Shown one piece after another: positions 6,136-6,140 of a stretch of 6,140 nucleotides of DNA. The stretch comes from UBA4823 sp034436035. GTDB lineage: Bacteria > Chloroflexota > Anaerolineae > Anaerolineales > UBA4823. The notes beneath the pieces were generated by a model that worked only from the letters and a program-made list of their open reading frames with translations, was not told the origin of the DNA and made no database searches. The stretch is taken from contig DAOTVW010000042.1 in NCBI GenBank assembly GCA_034436035.1, forward strand, positions 1-6,140, given 5' to 3'. A program made the position numbers and the translations under genes. Position 1 is the stretch's first letter, and every line of letters starts with the position of its first letter.

Positions 6136-6140
6136 AAAAA

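Overview
The window looks archaeal, most likely from an uncultured Bathyarchaeia-type (TACK) lineage. Three things point that way: a surface glycosidase-like protein with a beta-sandwich and a C-terminal membrane helix, T-tract rather than hairpin terminators, and TATA-like boxes 20-30 bases ahead of start regions. The taxon is an inference from protein style, because no rRNA or informational gene is present.

Layout. (1) Bases 1-1908, plus strand: the 3' part of a large extracellular COG1649/GHL10-like TIM-barrel protein. It has no start in the window; the frame is open from base 1, and the first TTG (205) is internal. (2) Bases 1909-2122: a convergent intergenic region with one T-tract for each gene and a small inverted repeat. 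(3) Bases 2123-5098, minus strand: a complete 991-residue exported mosaic protein. It carries a C39-like papain-fold peptidase with an EF-hand-like loop inside it, a golvesin-C-like beta domain, a VWA domain with an intact MIDAS, a PPC-like beta domain, two tandem Ig-like repeats and an unassigned C-terminal domain. (4) Bases 5099-5385: its promoter region, plus a short tandem/inverted repeat. (5) Bases 5386-5899, minus strand: decayed accessory DNA, made of a frameshifted fragment resembling the N-terminal part of an archaeal tyrosine integrase, preceded by a 99-codon frame interrupted by a TAG. (6) Bases 5900-6140: non-coding, with a promoter for the interrupted frame and what looks like the promoter and ribosome binding site of a plus-strand gene starting just beyond the window.

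The two large genes are convergent, so they are not an operon. Both products should act outside the cell, one probably on glycans and one on peptides or protein partners, which fits a heterotroph feeding on detrital polymers. I found no CRISPR array, tRNA, rRNA or intact insertion sequence. The least conventional items are the architecture of the 991-residue protein, its EF-hand-like loop beside the catalytic His, and the TAG-interrupted frame next to the integrase relict.
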